This document shows, piece by piece, positions 48,003 to 61,193 of a stretch of 64,000 bases of DNA (positions within the stretch are counted from its first letter, which is position 1; each line of letters starts with the position of its first letter). Below the pieces are notes generated by a model. That model was not told the origin of the DNA and did not search any database. It saw nothing but the letters and a program-made list of their open reading frames with translations. Source of the DNA: Apostichopus japonicus (Eukaryota; Echinodermata; Holothuroidea; Aspidochirotida; Stichopodidae); contig NC_092577.1 in assembly GCF_037975245.1 (NCBI RefSeq), forward strand, positions 9,337,013 through 9,401,012, read 5' to 3'. Position numbers and translations under genes: made by a program.

Positions 48003-50617
48003 GTATGGAATACAAATATCATTTTTGATCGCATATGGGTTGATGTCACGTGATTTAAAGTGTTTCATCTAGAATACGTGGTTATAAATTTCCATGACTT
48101 TGACAATATTGTTGAAAATATCATTTTTTTGTAGAATTTAAACACTTTTCTGCATCATGTTATGCAAAATCTGTGAATGAGCTTTTACTTTGTAATAGTC
48201 AAGTATTCATTCCTTCGAGTAGTGGAGCAAGATTCGACAGTTTTGAAATATTAATTTGATATATGTGTGTGACTAACGCTAACTAAAACTGTCCGGGCGA
48301 CGAAAATCTTTAGAGCCGAGAAAATGATTATTTCCTTAATTTAACTAACTTTTATTTCCTGAATATATAATGACAGTGCCTCAGGTTGATCAATTTCTAT
48401 GTTAGAAATATCCAAACTTAGCAAGAGAAAGAAGGTTACAGTGATGCTATGAGCACTCCTAATATGAATGTTGAAGTCATGGTAGATGATGAGGGGTGAG
48501 GGGGGGGGTGAACAAGGGGTCGAATAACAACAATTTCTTGTTTTTTATATAACTTATAACATAATGGTATAAACTCTAAAATATTTTCTTTAGACAGGAT
48601 TTAAGTCTTGATACGTTTTAGTTAAATATAAATTGACAAATCTGAGCTGGTAACGTTCCAATCACTGTTCTGTTTTCAAGATATTCACCTTTAAAAAGTG
48701 CCACTACTATTGAACGCTCCTTTAAAGTTACATTGGTGATTATGTACGCTACTCATTGCAGGTCTAATTTTATATATTGATCCATTGTTTTATAAAATTA
48801 TAATTTATGTTTCCAAACATGTTCTGTTAATTTTATATAGACAACATAGCACCCTTTGATGACATCTGTCATTTTCCAATCTATAATGAATTGTAAAGTT
48901 GTCATTTAAGGTCATTAAGCGCGAAGGTTTCCCATTAATGTTTGTATTGCATCTGAGGAACTGATCTAAAATTAAGGGTCTGTGTGGTAGAATTAGTAGT
49001 CCAGCCACTATCATTAATGAGCCACATATGTATAGAGTGTCACTTCTTAAACATTAACTGTGTAACAGAATTACTCACTGAACTGCTAACAGTGTTTCCT
49101 ATCACTCTACAGCATATTAACTTTAAACTTGTGTCTAAAGTGGTCCTGTGTGCCTCGTTCCACCTAAAGAGCTAATAGCCTGAGTCTGAAGGGCTAAAGA
49201 TTAGAGAAAGAATGAACCATGGAAAGTTATGTTATACTTAGGTATAAACGTAAGGCTGTGTTAAATACTTTGGGCCTTTTGTGTGTGGTCGGTTGTTCCT
49301 ACAGTGCCTTCATTTTGTGTGTTATTTTTACTCTTGTTTAGGGTTTATTCGATAGAGTACGTAAAAGACTGGGATTTGATTGAATGACGTGGAGGAAGCA
49401 GGAACTGTAAGTCAACATCATTCAATTTTAGGTGCTATGTACCTTCCGCATTTTGTCTTTTAAGTTATGTCGATATAAGCAATAACAAAGTAGACAAATT
49501 TTGGCGAATATACAACCTTCCTTTCTAGTAGATGTATTGCTTATCAGCGACCATTCGCAATATCGCTGAAACAGTTATATTGGGATCTAGTGCTTGTTGG
49601 TCTTGTATTCCAACCACTGTTATGGATACAAATCACGCATTAGATCTCTCCATTTAATGCAAATGTAAACAAAAGTTGTAATTATAAGAAACAATGAGGA
49701 AAATTATCTGATTTCAATACGGTGACGCGACTTCTAGGGACGTGAAACATCATTTCAATATGTGATTAAGAAGAGAGTTGAGTCTGGGCTAGGTGATTCG
49801 ATGTATTATTCAGGGACCTTTATCCTTGAAATGTTCAGCTGAGGATCAAGGAAAGAGTAATAACGAAATTGTAGTTTATTAACGGTACATTTAAAACAGA
49901 TAACGAATTCCATGGTCTGTTGTAAAGATAGAGGTTATTTTGTTAAACACATTACAGACTTCATTTGCAAAGTCATTTCTGCATCCACGTTATTTAAAGT
50001 CACAATTCATTATACAAGTAGGTGATAGAATAAGGTTATTAGTTCATAATATAATTATTATATATTACGATAGAAAGTAAAACCTTATATGGTATCATAC
50101 TATTTTGGTATAATGTTGTAGTGATTGGTATCTGCTACATCATTATACATGGCTACATTATGTATGAAACAGAGGTAATGTCAGACACTCTTGAATCGAT
50201 GGGGGTCAGGGGTGGGGTGATGGGGTCAGAGGGTCTACTATCTATTATGGACGCGAAGTATTGCATGCAACTGATTCCATTATTCTTAGATATTTCCCTG
50301 TTTCTTTGCTGTTGCACTGATTTGGTGGCGCACTGCTTCCAAGCCGCATTCTCTCGAGTGCATTAGTTCTACTATACTCAATCGTTCTGCATACAATATG
50401 CTAATATCTATGTACTAATTGAACAATTAGTCTTTGTCCCTAAGTAACAGTCAACGTTACAAAGAGTATATATGTGTTCGTTATTTACAGTTTTATATAT
50501 TTAATATAATGTACCGGAGTGTTTACTCCGATTAAATGCCTTTGTTAGCGAGTTTGAAGATGAATTTGTAATGATATCGAGTTAACCTACATCACGTGAC
50601 ATTTATCTATATTGCAG

Positions 50618-50723
50618 CTCTTTACGGAATGATATAGGAGAATTTGAGCATCGCCTGGCAGTCGCCAACATCAAGATGGCGTCATCAAATCACTTTAGTA
50701 TCAAGTTTGAAAGGACGAAGTAA
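50618..50723 (+). CDS. Probable terminal exon of the LRR gene
   Basis: Acceptor TCTATATTGCAG ends at 50617. After one base completing a codon, the frame reads SLRNDIGEFEHRLAVANIK and then MASSNHFSIKFERTK, ending at TAA 50721-50723. L-R-N-D-I-G followed by an alternating hydrophobic pattern is what the last, incomplete repeat of an LRR protein looks like. It needs an upstream exon ending in phase 2; the candidates at 39244 and 47970 end in phase 0, so at least one exon between is missing or the candidates are wrong. Confidence 0.55.
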
Positions 50724-52439
50724 CAAACACTTTAACTTTTATATTTAGTTAAGAAGGTTGTCTAATACTATTCACACTTCAAGATGTCAACAAGACCCTC
50801 CAATTTGAATTCCAGTATGTCACATTTGCATATAACGCACGGTACGAATTGTTTCGTCATCAATTCACTTATTCCTGCAGTAGGACTATATGTACTGATG
50901 GATGGGATTTAGTGATGTACCTGACCGATAATAGAAAGTACATTGCAGAATGAAATTGATTATGAGTGGATGGTATGTTACTTATAATAATGACATTTAC
51001 TCAGACAATGTGCAAAACAAACACAGACACACACACAGTTTAAACAAACATACGTTACTTTAATTCACGAAATATATTACTTTATACCTATATATGTCTA
51101 GTTTTTGTTCCCAATTTAGAAGAAAGCCGAAAATAATGTGAACACATATATAAAACATCAACAATGCTTTTACTGTCACTTATACGACATTTCTGTTGTG
51201 TCACGTGTTCTTTTTCACTTGAACATTATTCAATTCCTGAAAAGAGCTTTCCAAAAAGTTTCAACAGAATTTGAATGAAATTATCACCACATCAAGTGTA
51301 CTGAATATGTGGCAAATTGATTAGATGTCCGTAGTGTTTCATGGATGTAGGTTATATGAGCGAGAGAGGCGGGGGGGGGGGGGGGTCGGGTTGATGCCCT
51401 TAGTTTGTGAGTAACATTAATATTTGCTAATTGGCTTCAAACGAAAACGTCATTGAAACCTAACTCTTGTTATTGAAAACAGAGTGAATTACAACACATT
51501 GGAACTGACAAGGGCAGTGACAATGACATGTATATCGTGTGCATCACTACCTTAGTTATGGTTAATCACTAAACGTATCCGTATAACGGTTCAACGTCCA
51601 ACAATCAGTCAAGTTATATCATGTTTCACATATGATTGTATACTAATTATAATTCATGTGTCTTCGCTCTATACATATATATGAATGTGAAATAATCACC
51701 AACAATAGCAATTGTCTGTTCCTTGTATTGTTCTTTCTACAAACATATTATTTTAATTTTATTTTCAATAATCTGTTGACTCAAATTTCATTAAACAGTA
51801 AACAGTTCTGACAGGGATGCTTTCACTCGCGATGTTTCAGAAATGTATATTAGCCTATAGCAGGCTATGATGTCATGATTCAATATAAACTGTGTAACGA
51901 TTTGTAACAAGTAAAAACGTTTTTTTTTCATTATGCTTCTCTTTATCCATTTTCCCCCTTTTTCATTACACATTTTGACCAGAATGTTAAAGAAATATAT
52001 GACGTAATCGGTACGTAATAATTTGAGTTGGTTGAGACTATATTATTGTTAAATTTGTTAAATATCGTCTCCGAGACAATGGTTGGCTAGATACCATAAT
52101 GTTGCATCATTCAAAACCAAGCAATATAACAGTAGAGGTGGTCATACCCCCCCCCCCCACCCTTGTCTTCTAATGCCCTCCGTTATTATTATAGTCCTAA
52201 ATAAAGCCTTCTCTGTCAGGACAAGAAACCATCACATGAGCTTACATAATTTAACAAGATTGAATATAATAACGCTGATAATGTTTTGTACATTTTTAAG
52301 TAAACATTACATACAATGGTATATTCTCTGTGTTTCATTTTTCATTTTTATTATTTCTTTCAAATTGTTATTTTACTGCATCACTTAAAGTTTCTATTTG
52401 TTTGTGAGACTAAAGGAGAATCAACCACAACGATCATTT
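50724..52439. other. Non-coding, nothing recognised
   Basis: This would be the 3' UTR and downstream region of the LRR gene. There is a G run at 51370-51385 and a C run at 52148-52158. No further exon was identified. Confidence 0.45.
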
Positions 52440-54455
52440 AATATAACATGATAGGTAAGCTATCGATCATTGTAATATTACATGATAGGTAAGCTATAGA
52501 TTATTTTAATATGATGTGATAGGTAAGCTATCGATCATCTTAATATGGTGTGATAGGTAAGCTATCAATCATTTTTCATATGATATGATAGGTAAGCTAT
52601 CGATCATTTTAATATTATGTGATAGGTAAGCTATCGATCATTTTAATATTATGTGATAGGTAAGCTATCGATCATTTTAATATTATGTGATAGGTAAGTA
52701 TCGATCATTGTCATATTATGTGATAGGTAAGATATCGATCATCTTAATATTACATGATAGGTAAGCTATCGATCATTTTAATATTATATGATAGGTAAGC
52801 TATCGATCATTTTAATATTATGTGATAGGTAAGCTATCGATCATTTTAATATTATGTGATAGGTAAGATATCGATCATTTTAATATTATGTCATAGGTAA
52901 GCTATCGATCATTGTCATATTATGTGATAGGTAGGCTATCGATCATTTTAATATTATGTGATATGTAAGCTATCGATCATTTTAATATGATGTCATAGGT
53001 AAGCTATCGATCATTTTAATATGATTTGATACGTAAGCTATCGATCATTGTCATATTATGTGATAGGTAGGCTATCGATCATTTTAATATTATGTGAGAG
53101 GTAAGCTATAGATCAATTTTATATGATGTGATAGGTAAGCTATCGATCATTTTAATATGATATGATATGATAGGTAAGCTATCGGTCATTTTAATATTAT
53201 ATGATAGCTAAGCTATCGATCATTGTCATATTATGTGATAGGTAAGCTATCGATCATTTTAATATTATGTGATAGGTAAGCTATCGATCATCTTAATATG
53301 ATGTGATAGGTAAGCTATCGATCATTTTAATATGATGTGATAGGTAAACTATCGATCATTTTAATATGATATGATAGGTAAGCTATCGATCATTTTAATA
53401 TTATATGATAGGTAAGCTATCGATCCTTTTAATATGATATGATATGATAGGTAAGCTATCGGTCATTTTAATATTATATGATAGCTAAGCTATCGATCAT
53501 TGTCATATTATGTGATAGGTAAGCTATCGATCATTTTAATATTATGTGATAGGTAAGCTATCGATCATCTTAATATGATGTGATAGGTAAGCTATCGATC
53601 ATTTTAATATGATGTGATAGGTAAACTATCGATCATTTTAATATGATATGATAGGTAAGCTATCGATCATTTTAATATTATATGATAGGTAAGCTATCGA
53701 TCCTTTTAATATGATATGATATGATAGGTAAGCTATTGGTCATTTTAATATTATATGATAGCTAAGCTATCGATCATTGTCATATTATGTGATAGGTAAG
53801 CTATCGATCATTTTAATATTATATGATAGGTAAGTATCGATCATTGTCATATTATGTGATAGGTAAGATATCGATCATTTTAATATTATGTGATAGGTAA
53901 GCTATCGATCATTGTCATATTATGTGATAGGTAGGCTATCGATCATTTTAATATTATGTGATATGTAAGCTATCGATCATTTTAATATGATGTCATAGGT
54001 AAGCTAGCGATCATTTTAATATGATTTGATACGTAAGCTATCGATCATTGTCATATTATGTGATAGGTAGGCTATCGATCATTTTAATATTATGTGAGAG
54101 GTAAGCTATAGATCAATTTTATATGATGTGATAGGTAAGCTATCGATTATTTTAATATGATATGATATAATAGGTAAGCTATCGGTCATTTTAATATTAT
54201 ATGATAGCTAAGCTATCGATCATTGTCATATTACATGATAGGTAAGCTATCGATCATTTTAATATTATATGATAGCTAAGCTATCGATCATTTTAATATT
54301 ATGTGATAGGTAAGCTATCGATCATTTTAATATTATGTGATAGGTAAGTTATCGATCATTTTAATATTATATGATAGGTAAGCTATCGATCATTTTAAAA
54401 TTATGTTATAGGTAAGCAATGGATCATTTTAATATTATATGATAGGTTAGCAATC
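52440..54455 (+). repeat. 34-bp hairpin-forming minisatellite array, ~58 copies
   Basis: The unit is close to TGATAGGTAAGCTATCGATC plus ATTTTAATATTATG. GATAG and CTATC pair around the loop GTAAG, so each unit can form a small hairpin. Every unit carries AG|GTAAG, a consensus 5' splice site. A higher-order block of ~278 bases (eight units) is repeated: the variant GGTCATTTTAATATTATATG appears at about 53183, 53461, 53739 and 54184. There are no constant-length spacers of differing sequence, so it is not CRISPR. Confidence 0.97.
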
Positions 54456-57400
54456 AAAGTGCAAGTCACTTTAGGTCACTGACGCATTTTAGCAAAAAAA
54501 GCATTTGATTTTGTAGATATCGATTCTGGAATATTGGTTAAGATACAAGTCTTGTAGATTTGAATAACTATTGAAATTTTACAATTTGTCTTCATTAATT
54601 GCTTCATTAACAGTCTTCTTTAATAAGGTATATAAGTAGAACGTTAAACAGTTATTGTTTTAGCATGACATAATTTTGTCTAGTAAAGCTGGTAATATTA
54701 TGTGTATATCAATTAATCCTTACATACAAACATCGGCTCTGTATAGTATATACTCTTCCTTTTTATTATTTCATTGTTGTTTTAATGCGTCTTATAAATG
54801 ATTCTACTGGTTTCATTTTATTTCAGATCTTCTTTATTTCTTTATATTCCGATATTTTCCTTCGATTTATAACAATTCTAAGACTACATCTAATACTTGC
54901 TCTAATATTGTTATATTTAGTCATTAATTGTTAGATTTCATTCTTCATCAACCATGTAATAATTTTACTTTCTTTAAAGATTTGGTTGCTTTATTTCGTT
55001 CCTCCTATATCTTTATCATGAATTAATCTTTGATATTACTCACGCGTCATACAGTGAATATTAGAAGAATACTGTTAAATGTTATAATACTAACAATGAC
55101 TGGCTGTCTACCGCTACACCATTGATTGTGTTACTCAAAATCATACTAAAACATTGTCTTAGACATTAATGAATAACAATGACATGTATTGTTTTTTTAT
55201 CCAGTTGTTCGTTCCATTATTATGATCACTAATGATGTTTCCCCGAAGACAATAGGACACGTGACTTTGACGTATAATAGTAAAATTTTAAAATGATAGT
55301 AACGAAGATAATATTCAGTATATATAACATGAACCTTTAATGCGATGATCGGCTCTCCATACATATCTTTCATTCTTCTTGTATCGTTATTTTGCTTCAC
55401 TTAATTAATAGTGCTGGTTGATGATTCATGAATATTCATGATCTCTTCATTGTTATTCAGTTTTTATCGTATTTGCTTTAACGCAATTGGATATTATAAA
55501 TACCGATATAACCCAAGCCCTGTCCCGCAAAATTCAATATTTACATAACTTTACAATCACAAATTAACAAATACATGTGGAAGAAATCACTGCGTTGCAG
55601 TATCTGTTTATGATATTAGATATTTCCATGGAAATAATTGTAATTGTTCTTGGTATCTTCCATATTTCTGTATGCTTGTACAAATATATAATTTTGCAAC
55701 TAAACACACTTGTTCCATTGGAGGCGATCCTGGTCTCTCATTATGATACAATTACAAGCTATTCATACCATTTATCAGTTACTATATCATAAGTTCATAT
55801 CGTAGATGTTTATGTATATTGATATTGTAATATCAATGGAAGCAATAAAAGAAACTAATCAGATAAATATTGTCCACAGTGTTATCTCTATTTAACATGT
55901 AGTCTGTGTACTAACTTGTTCTGGTCTGCATTAGTAACTCTCAAAACAGATGAGGCTGGTAAATTTGCGGATGAAATAAAGAAATTCTTCTTCTCCTGAT
56001 AAAAGGTGTCGCTATCCTTCTGTGTGCCTTAAATTAAACTTTCTCTTCAAGTTCATCTCAATTTTTCCTAGAAACAAGTGATGGTTCCGCCTGACCTCAG
56101 ATGACCTTCGACAGAAATGTAGTGAAACCGGTAGATAATATGTATAAACTAGGTATGATTCTGGCCTATAGTTACGTAAGTTCGAATATCATTTGATGTC
56201 ATTCAAACCAAACTGGAATTTGTTTAGAACTGGCTAGCTGCTCCAAAGACTTCTTTTTATCTGTAATTCAAAGGCAGAATAGTTTGTGTCTTACAACTTA
56301 ATGTATGTATCGTTTCATTTTTATGACTGAGTAAATGGCTTGTTTTATCCTTCATGGCGTGACTTTGTGGTCTTACAGTGCATGAGATATATCTTCGCTA
56401 ACAGGGCAGTTATGGTTAACCGCCAGCTGACAGATTGTGGCAATTCATCCTAAGCAAGCGATAGTATCAGATTGATACAAAGTTCAATGATATGGTTATC
56501 ATTTTTCATATAGTTAATATTGTATGTGTTGAATCAGTCAACGTACTGATAATAATCATTAAATTAATAAACAAATACAACAGAACACACATCAAAGTTC
56601 AAGATTGACAAAACGAAAGGTTCTCTCTATTTGCACAACGTTAGGAGTATTTGGTTGTTTAACGAGAACATTTGACTGGAAAACTGGCTGATCTTATTTT
56701 TCGTCAGTGCTTAATAAGATCACCTACTAATAAACACGTAAATGAAACACGTAAACACGAAACACGAAACACGTAAATAAACACGTAAATGAATAACACG
56801 AACATAAGTTCAAGTTAAGCATAAGTGAAACTTAGTTGATTGTCTAGGAAGTTGATGGGGGTTGGGAATTTTGAATCATTAGCATATATGACGTCATGAT
56901 CAACTGTTTGTGTGTAAGGTATGCAGCACCACATATATTTCAAGGGAAGATTAAAGTGGAGGGAAGGGGGAATGGAGGGGGGGTGGATGTATTGGTGTGG
57001 TTAACTTCCATTATTTACCTGTAGTAGTGGGCTACATGGGTTCAATGTCTTATTATAAACAAAAATAAAATAATGCCAACGTATTTGAAAAGTATATTTT
57101 ACCGCTCTTTTGGGAGTTGGCGGGAAACATTGTTTAACAAGAAGTAATTTAACGCAAACAGTTAGTTGATCCATTTCGAGGGTGAGGCAGGAACGGCATG
57201 AGTGTGAAATGTTTAACCTGTTCATGTGTGGTTAGGTTATGGGTGAAAAAAACTTGACGTTTAACGACGCTTTAAATTGTACTTGTTTGTTTATTTGTAA
57301 CATATTCTTCGTTCCCATAGCCACGCCATGTAAGGTTAACTCCTATGATAATAATATCAATCAATCTAACTAGTGGCTGCGGCCGTTCACCTGCTGATAA

Positions 57401-59375
57401 GAAATAAACTGTTTGAACTAATAACACAGGATAAAATACATTTGTGTCATCTGACACAAATTTAGTGTAAGTGATTACTTCTTCGTTTACAAGCCTTCTA
57501 TCTGCATGTATTATTACATCGTGTAATGATATCGTAATTTACCTGAACTTACTCTTAAGAAAACGTTACTTTACACATGTCAACTGTGATGAAAAGAAAG
57601 TGTTCCTCTCTTTGTAAACCATGAAGCAGCCGTATTACGACTTGGCAAGAATGTTACCAAAATCTTCTGAGTATATTCAAAATTAGATTGCAATTAATCA
57701 AATTATTCTATCTTGTTTTTAAGTCGGTTAATGAGAGTTATCAATTAATTAAGTTAATAAAGCTTGCAACCTGTCGTCACCCAGATATTTGTCTATCTAA
57801 TTATCCTTTGAAGAACTAAAGATAACTACAAACACCCAAACTTTAATTTACTGTTAGTTTGAATTGATCCTTACAATTTCAACGAACAACTTGACTGCGG
57901 TTTTCCTGAAGCAAATAACAGATTTATCAAAATCAACCTAAATATTTGTTTTAAATAAAGAAAGAATAATCTTCTTAGCCTAGAACGAAAGAGGTCCATC
58001 CAATCTAAAAATTCACTTAAAAAATGTTGCATTCAAATTGAACCATATCTCTGGCCTTAACAATGTAAGCGTTGATCGCCCCACTGTTCTCATTTCTCTG
58101 TGAATAAGCGCCCTCGAAAACGATAAAGTTTGCATCTCACTGGGAAAGGGCACAACTTTTTTTCTGCCTATAACAATGGTATCGCGAGATGAAGACTGGA
58201 GTACGGTCAGGATAGTCAGAGTGGGGTTGTAGGATTATTTAGATCATCCATGTTTATTGAGGTTGGAAGGGCCGCCCTGACGTTCGTTATTTGTTGATTG
58301 TTCACAATAATGGATATTCCAAGAACATAATGATATGGATATAACATCAAGAGAAACAAAGGTGGAACCAGAGTAGTACACAGCTTACCACCGTTAAAGC
58401 TTTTTCCATTCATCGTAAGGGGCCGAGGGGGGGGGGGGGGGTCGTGCTCGTTTTTTATAACCGATTTGGTTTGGTGTATAGGTTGTGAATACAACTATAC
58501 ATTTACACGGCTAACTGTCTAGTACATTAGTTTGAATGATATAGTTATGCTAGGAGTAAAAGAACAATTCTGTGTTTATTTACACAATTTAAAACAGGAC
58601 GACGATCAAAATATTTTAGGTCGATTGGTCCTTAATCCATCATTTTGAACAATAAACCGTCATAAAAATCATCATTGACGATGCTAAACTTCGACTATTT
58701 AACCGAATTATCGGTCGGATTTGTAATCAAAATCCAATTTATTTCCGGTAAGCTTTCATTTCCAGTTGTAAAACCTGGAGTACCGGTTCAAAACAAGACC
58801 GGCATTGAGCAATAATCCAATTTTTCCGACAGAGTGAAACTGGAATATATCATTAGTGTGTATTTTGCTTTGTCATACACGTGATTCAGGAATATCTTCT
58901 ACATGCGAGGAAACATCCGGTATGATTAGCATAACAATACGAGTGAAAGCCCAGTCTGAATGAGAAGAACCGCAGGTGGCTTTAGCTTTGTGAAACATTC
59001 CAGGGACAGCTGTTCTGTTAGTCATAAGTATTACATTAAGATAGCTTGAATATGCTCGTTGCTGATGCATAAACTACAATAGCAATTAAACGTACGGGGA
59101 CTGCGGGTGGTAGTGTAACCATTAGTTAAATAATATTTACTTCAATTAAAAGACACTGCAACCTCGTCGTGCTCTACATCCATGGAAATGTGTGTGCAAT
59201 ATTATTCTCGTTGGATCAATATCCCAGGATTTTACCATGTGATTATTTGGCAATGATATCGTAATCCAAAGTGATGTACTATGGATTCAGAGACCTATAC
59301 ATTTTTTCGAGGGCTGAGAAAATGATTCCTTAGGAAAGAAGATTTAATTTTTCGAGAGGATCACTTTGGATTCTA
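54456..59375. other. Non-coding, nothing recognised
   Basis: About 4.9 kb of AT-rich DNA with short frames only. A small ACACGTAAA/ACACGAA repeat is at about 56735-56800, a G-rich patch is at 56961-56990, and a G run is at 58428-58441. Confidence 0.45.
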
Positions 59376-59924
59376 GGTACTAATTTAGAATCCGTACCAT
59401 CCGATATCCGACAGGCTAAAAGAGGGCGCTCTTTTTGATGGGGTGAGCGTTTTTAAATGGGGCTTGGATATTTTTGGGGGACTAAAAGAGTTTGGCGGTT
59501 TTCATGAACATAGTAAACTCGCTTCAGCGCTTATGTCCCTTCATTGTACCCATTTCACATCCCCCATACCTTCAACCGTAGTTCTCTCTAAAAGAGGCCG
59601 TTTAAACTAATACAGTTTATTCCAGATAAAAAATATTAACAAAGATTTTCATCAGAATGTGTACTCACATGGGATGACGAGAGGTCAACAGGATATTACT
59701 TTGACATCTAGTATCTGTCAATCTCCATAAAAATTCGGGAAGTCAGGAAGGTAAAATTACGTACGAGCTTCACCACCTGATAAGAACTGGCTTATGCTAT
59801 AGTTTAAAGTGTATCCCGGTATAAAATCCGGCCTGACTTTAGAATCCGTACCATATGAATGTGCAAGCTTGAATGAGTTAAAGCGGTATAGGGTTAAATC
59901 CATCGATGTACGTGAAGAGGGTTA

Positions 59925-60315
59925 GGAAATATGGTTAGGGTTAGGAAATAGGGTTAGGAAATAGGGTTAGGAAATAGTTAAATAGAAAAAAGGAAATAGT
60001 TAAATCCATCGATGTACGTGAAGAGAGATACGTGAAGAAGGTTAGGAAATATGGTTAGGAAATAGGGTTAGGAAATAGTTAAATCCATCGATGTACGTGA
60101 AGAGAGATACGTGAAGAGGGTTAGGAAATATGGTTAGGAAATAGGGTTAGGAAATAGTTATATCCATCTATGTACGTGAAGAAAGATACGTGAAGAGGGT
60201 TAGGAAAGTGGGAATAGGGTTAGGAAATAGGGTTAGGAAGTAGGGAATAGGGTTAGGGGTTAGGAAATAGGGTTAGGAAATAGGGCTAGGAATTAGGGGT
60301 ATGAAGTAGGGAATA
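59925..60315 (+). repeat. GGGTTAGGAAATA tandem array with ~90-bp higher units
   Basis: About 20 copies of a 12-15-base unit with GGGTTAGG are interleaved with three or four copies of ATCCATCGATGTACGTGAAG. The unit contains the telomere-like TTAGGG/GGGTTAG string but is not a clean TTAGGG array. Confidence 0.9.
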
Positions 60316-60797
60316 GTGTTAGGAGATAGAAGAACGGGAGGTGGAGATACGGAGTGTTGACATGAATGTGGGAGAGAAATAGTAAGCTGGCTATGGATTA
60401 ACAGAAATAACTATCTAGGGTGACATTATCTCGCTGGAATTAAGATAATAAGAACGTAGTGAAGACAAATTGTTATTACATGTAGCCTTTCATAAACACT
60501 CCCTTGGACATTTACCAAGCTAAAGTCGTCAGCTTCTCCTTCGTGGAGTCTGTCATATCTCATTGGCTTGGTTGTATTTGCTATTGAACGACTATAACTT
60601 GGATTCCAAGAGGGCATGGAACTTAACCCATTTTATTAGTTAGGAACTTGGCTACACATTTAACACTAAGGTGTGTCTTTAAACAGCTTGCATATTCATT
60701 ATTTTGCTTTTGTTATATGGTAATGAATATTATAAAATATGGTAATAAAGGAAAAGTTAAGGTTTCTATTTTTCTTCCAAACCCCAAATCTTCATCC

Positions 60798-60880
60798 GGC
60801 TCACAGCCTGATCGGTTAGGAGTATGCGCTATTATTAATTCGCATCCTAACATCCTGGGTTCGATTACTGCTATGTGTTA
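60798..60880 (+). repeat. tRNA-like SINE fragment
   Basis: CACAGCCTGATCGGTTAGG resembles an A box and GGGTTCGATTACTG (about 60857) fits a B box at tRNA-like spacing. The arms do not pair well enough for a functional tRNA. Confidence 0.5.
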
Positions 60881-61193
60881 CTCATGTTATTAATCATGTT
60901 TTCTCCTCTCTTCTCTTCTCTTCTCTTCATAGATATGTAGGTCTCATCCGAGAAAACGATTGAGGAAGACAGAAAGAATAGAGAGAACTACGGTTGAAGG
61001 TATGGGGGATGTGAAATGGGTACAATGAAGGGACATAAGCGCTGAAGCGAGTTTACTATGTTCATGAAAACCGCCAAACTCTTTTAGTCCCCCAAAAATA
61101 TCCAAGCTCCATTTAAAAACGCTCACCCCATCAAAAAGAGCGCCCTCTTTTAGCCTGTCGGATATCGGATGGTACGGATTCTAAATTAGTACC

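Larger units (their letters stand above)
59376..61193. mobile_element. Element with near-identical 215-bp inverted arms
   Basis: The left arm 59376-59590 and right arm 60979-61193 are reverse complements with only one or two visible differences. They start GGTACTAATTTAGAATCCGT at both outer ends. No target duplication is obvious. The interior (1.4 kb) holds GGTTAGG repeats, a tRNA-like relic and a CTCTT microsatellite (about 60904-60928), but no gene. A partial copy of the outer sequence (TTTAGAATCCGTACCAT) is also at about 59838. Confidence 0.82.

Noticed and set aside
49326-49410. Exon between TTGTTTAG and AACTGTAAGTC
   Set aside because: All three phases contain a stop before the donor, so it cannot be an internal coding exon as bounded.
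52440-54455. CRISPR-like array
   Set aside because: The whole unit repeats, with no unique spacers, and the context is a eukaryotic genome.
59925-60315. Interstitial telomere
   Set aside because: GGGTTAGG is interrupted regularly by AAATA and by a 20-base unrelated unit; no run of TTAGGG exists.
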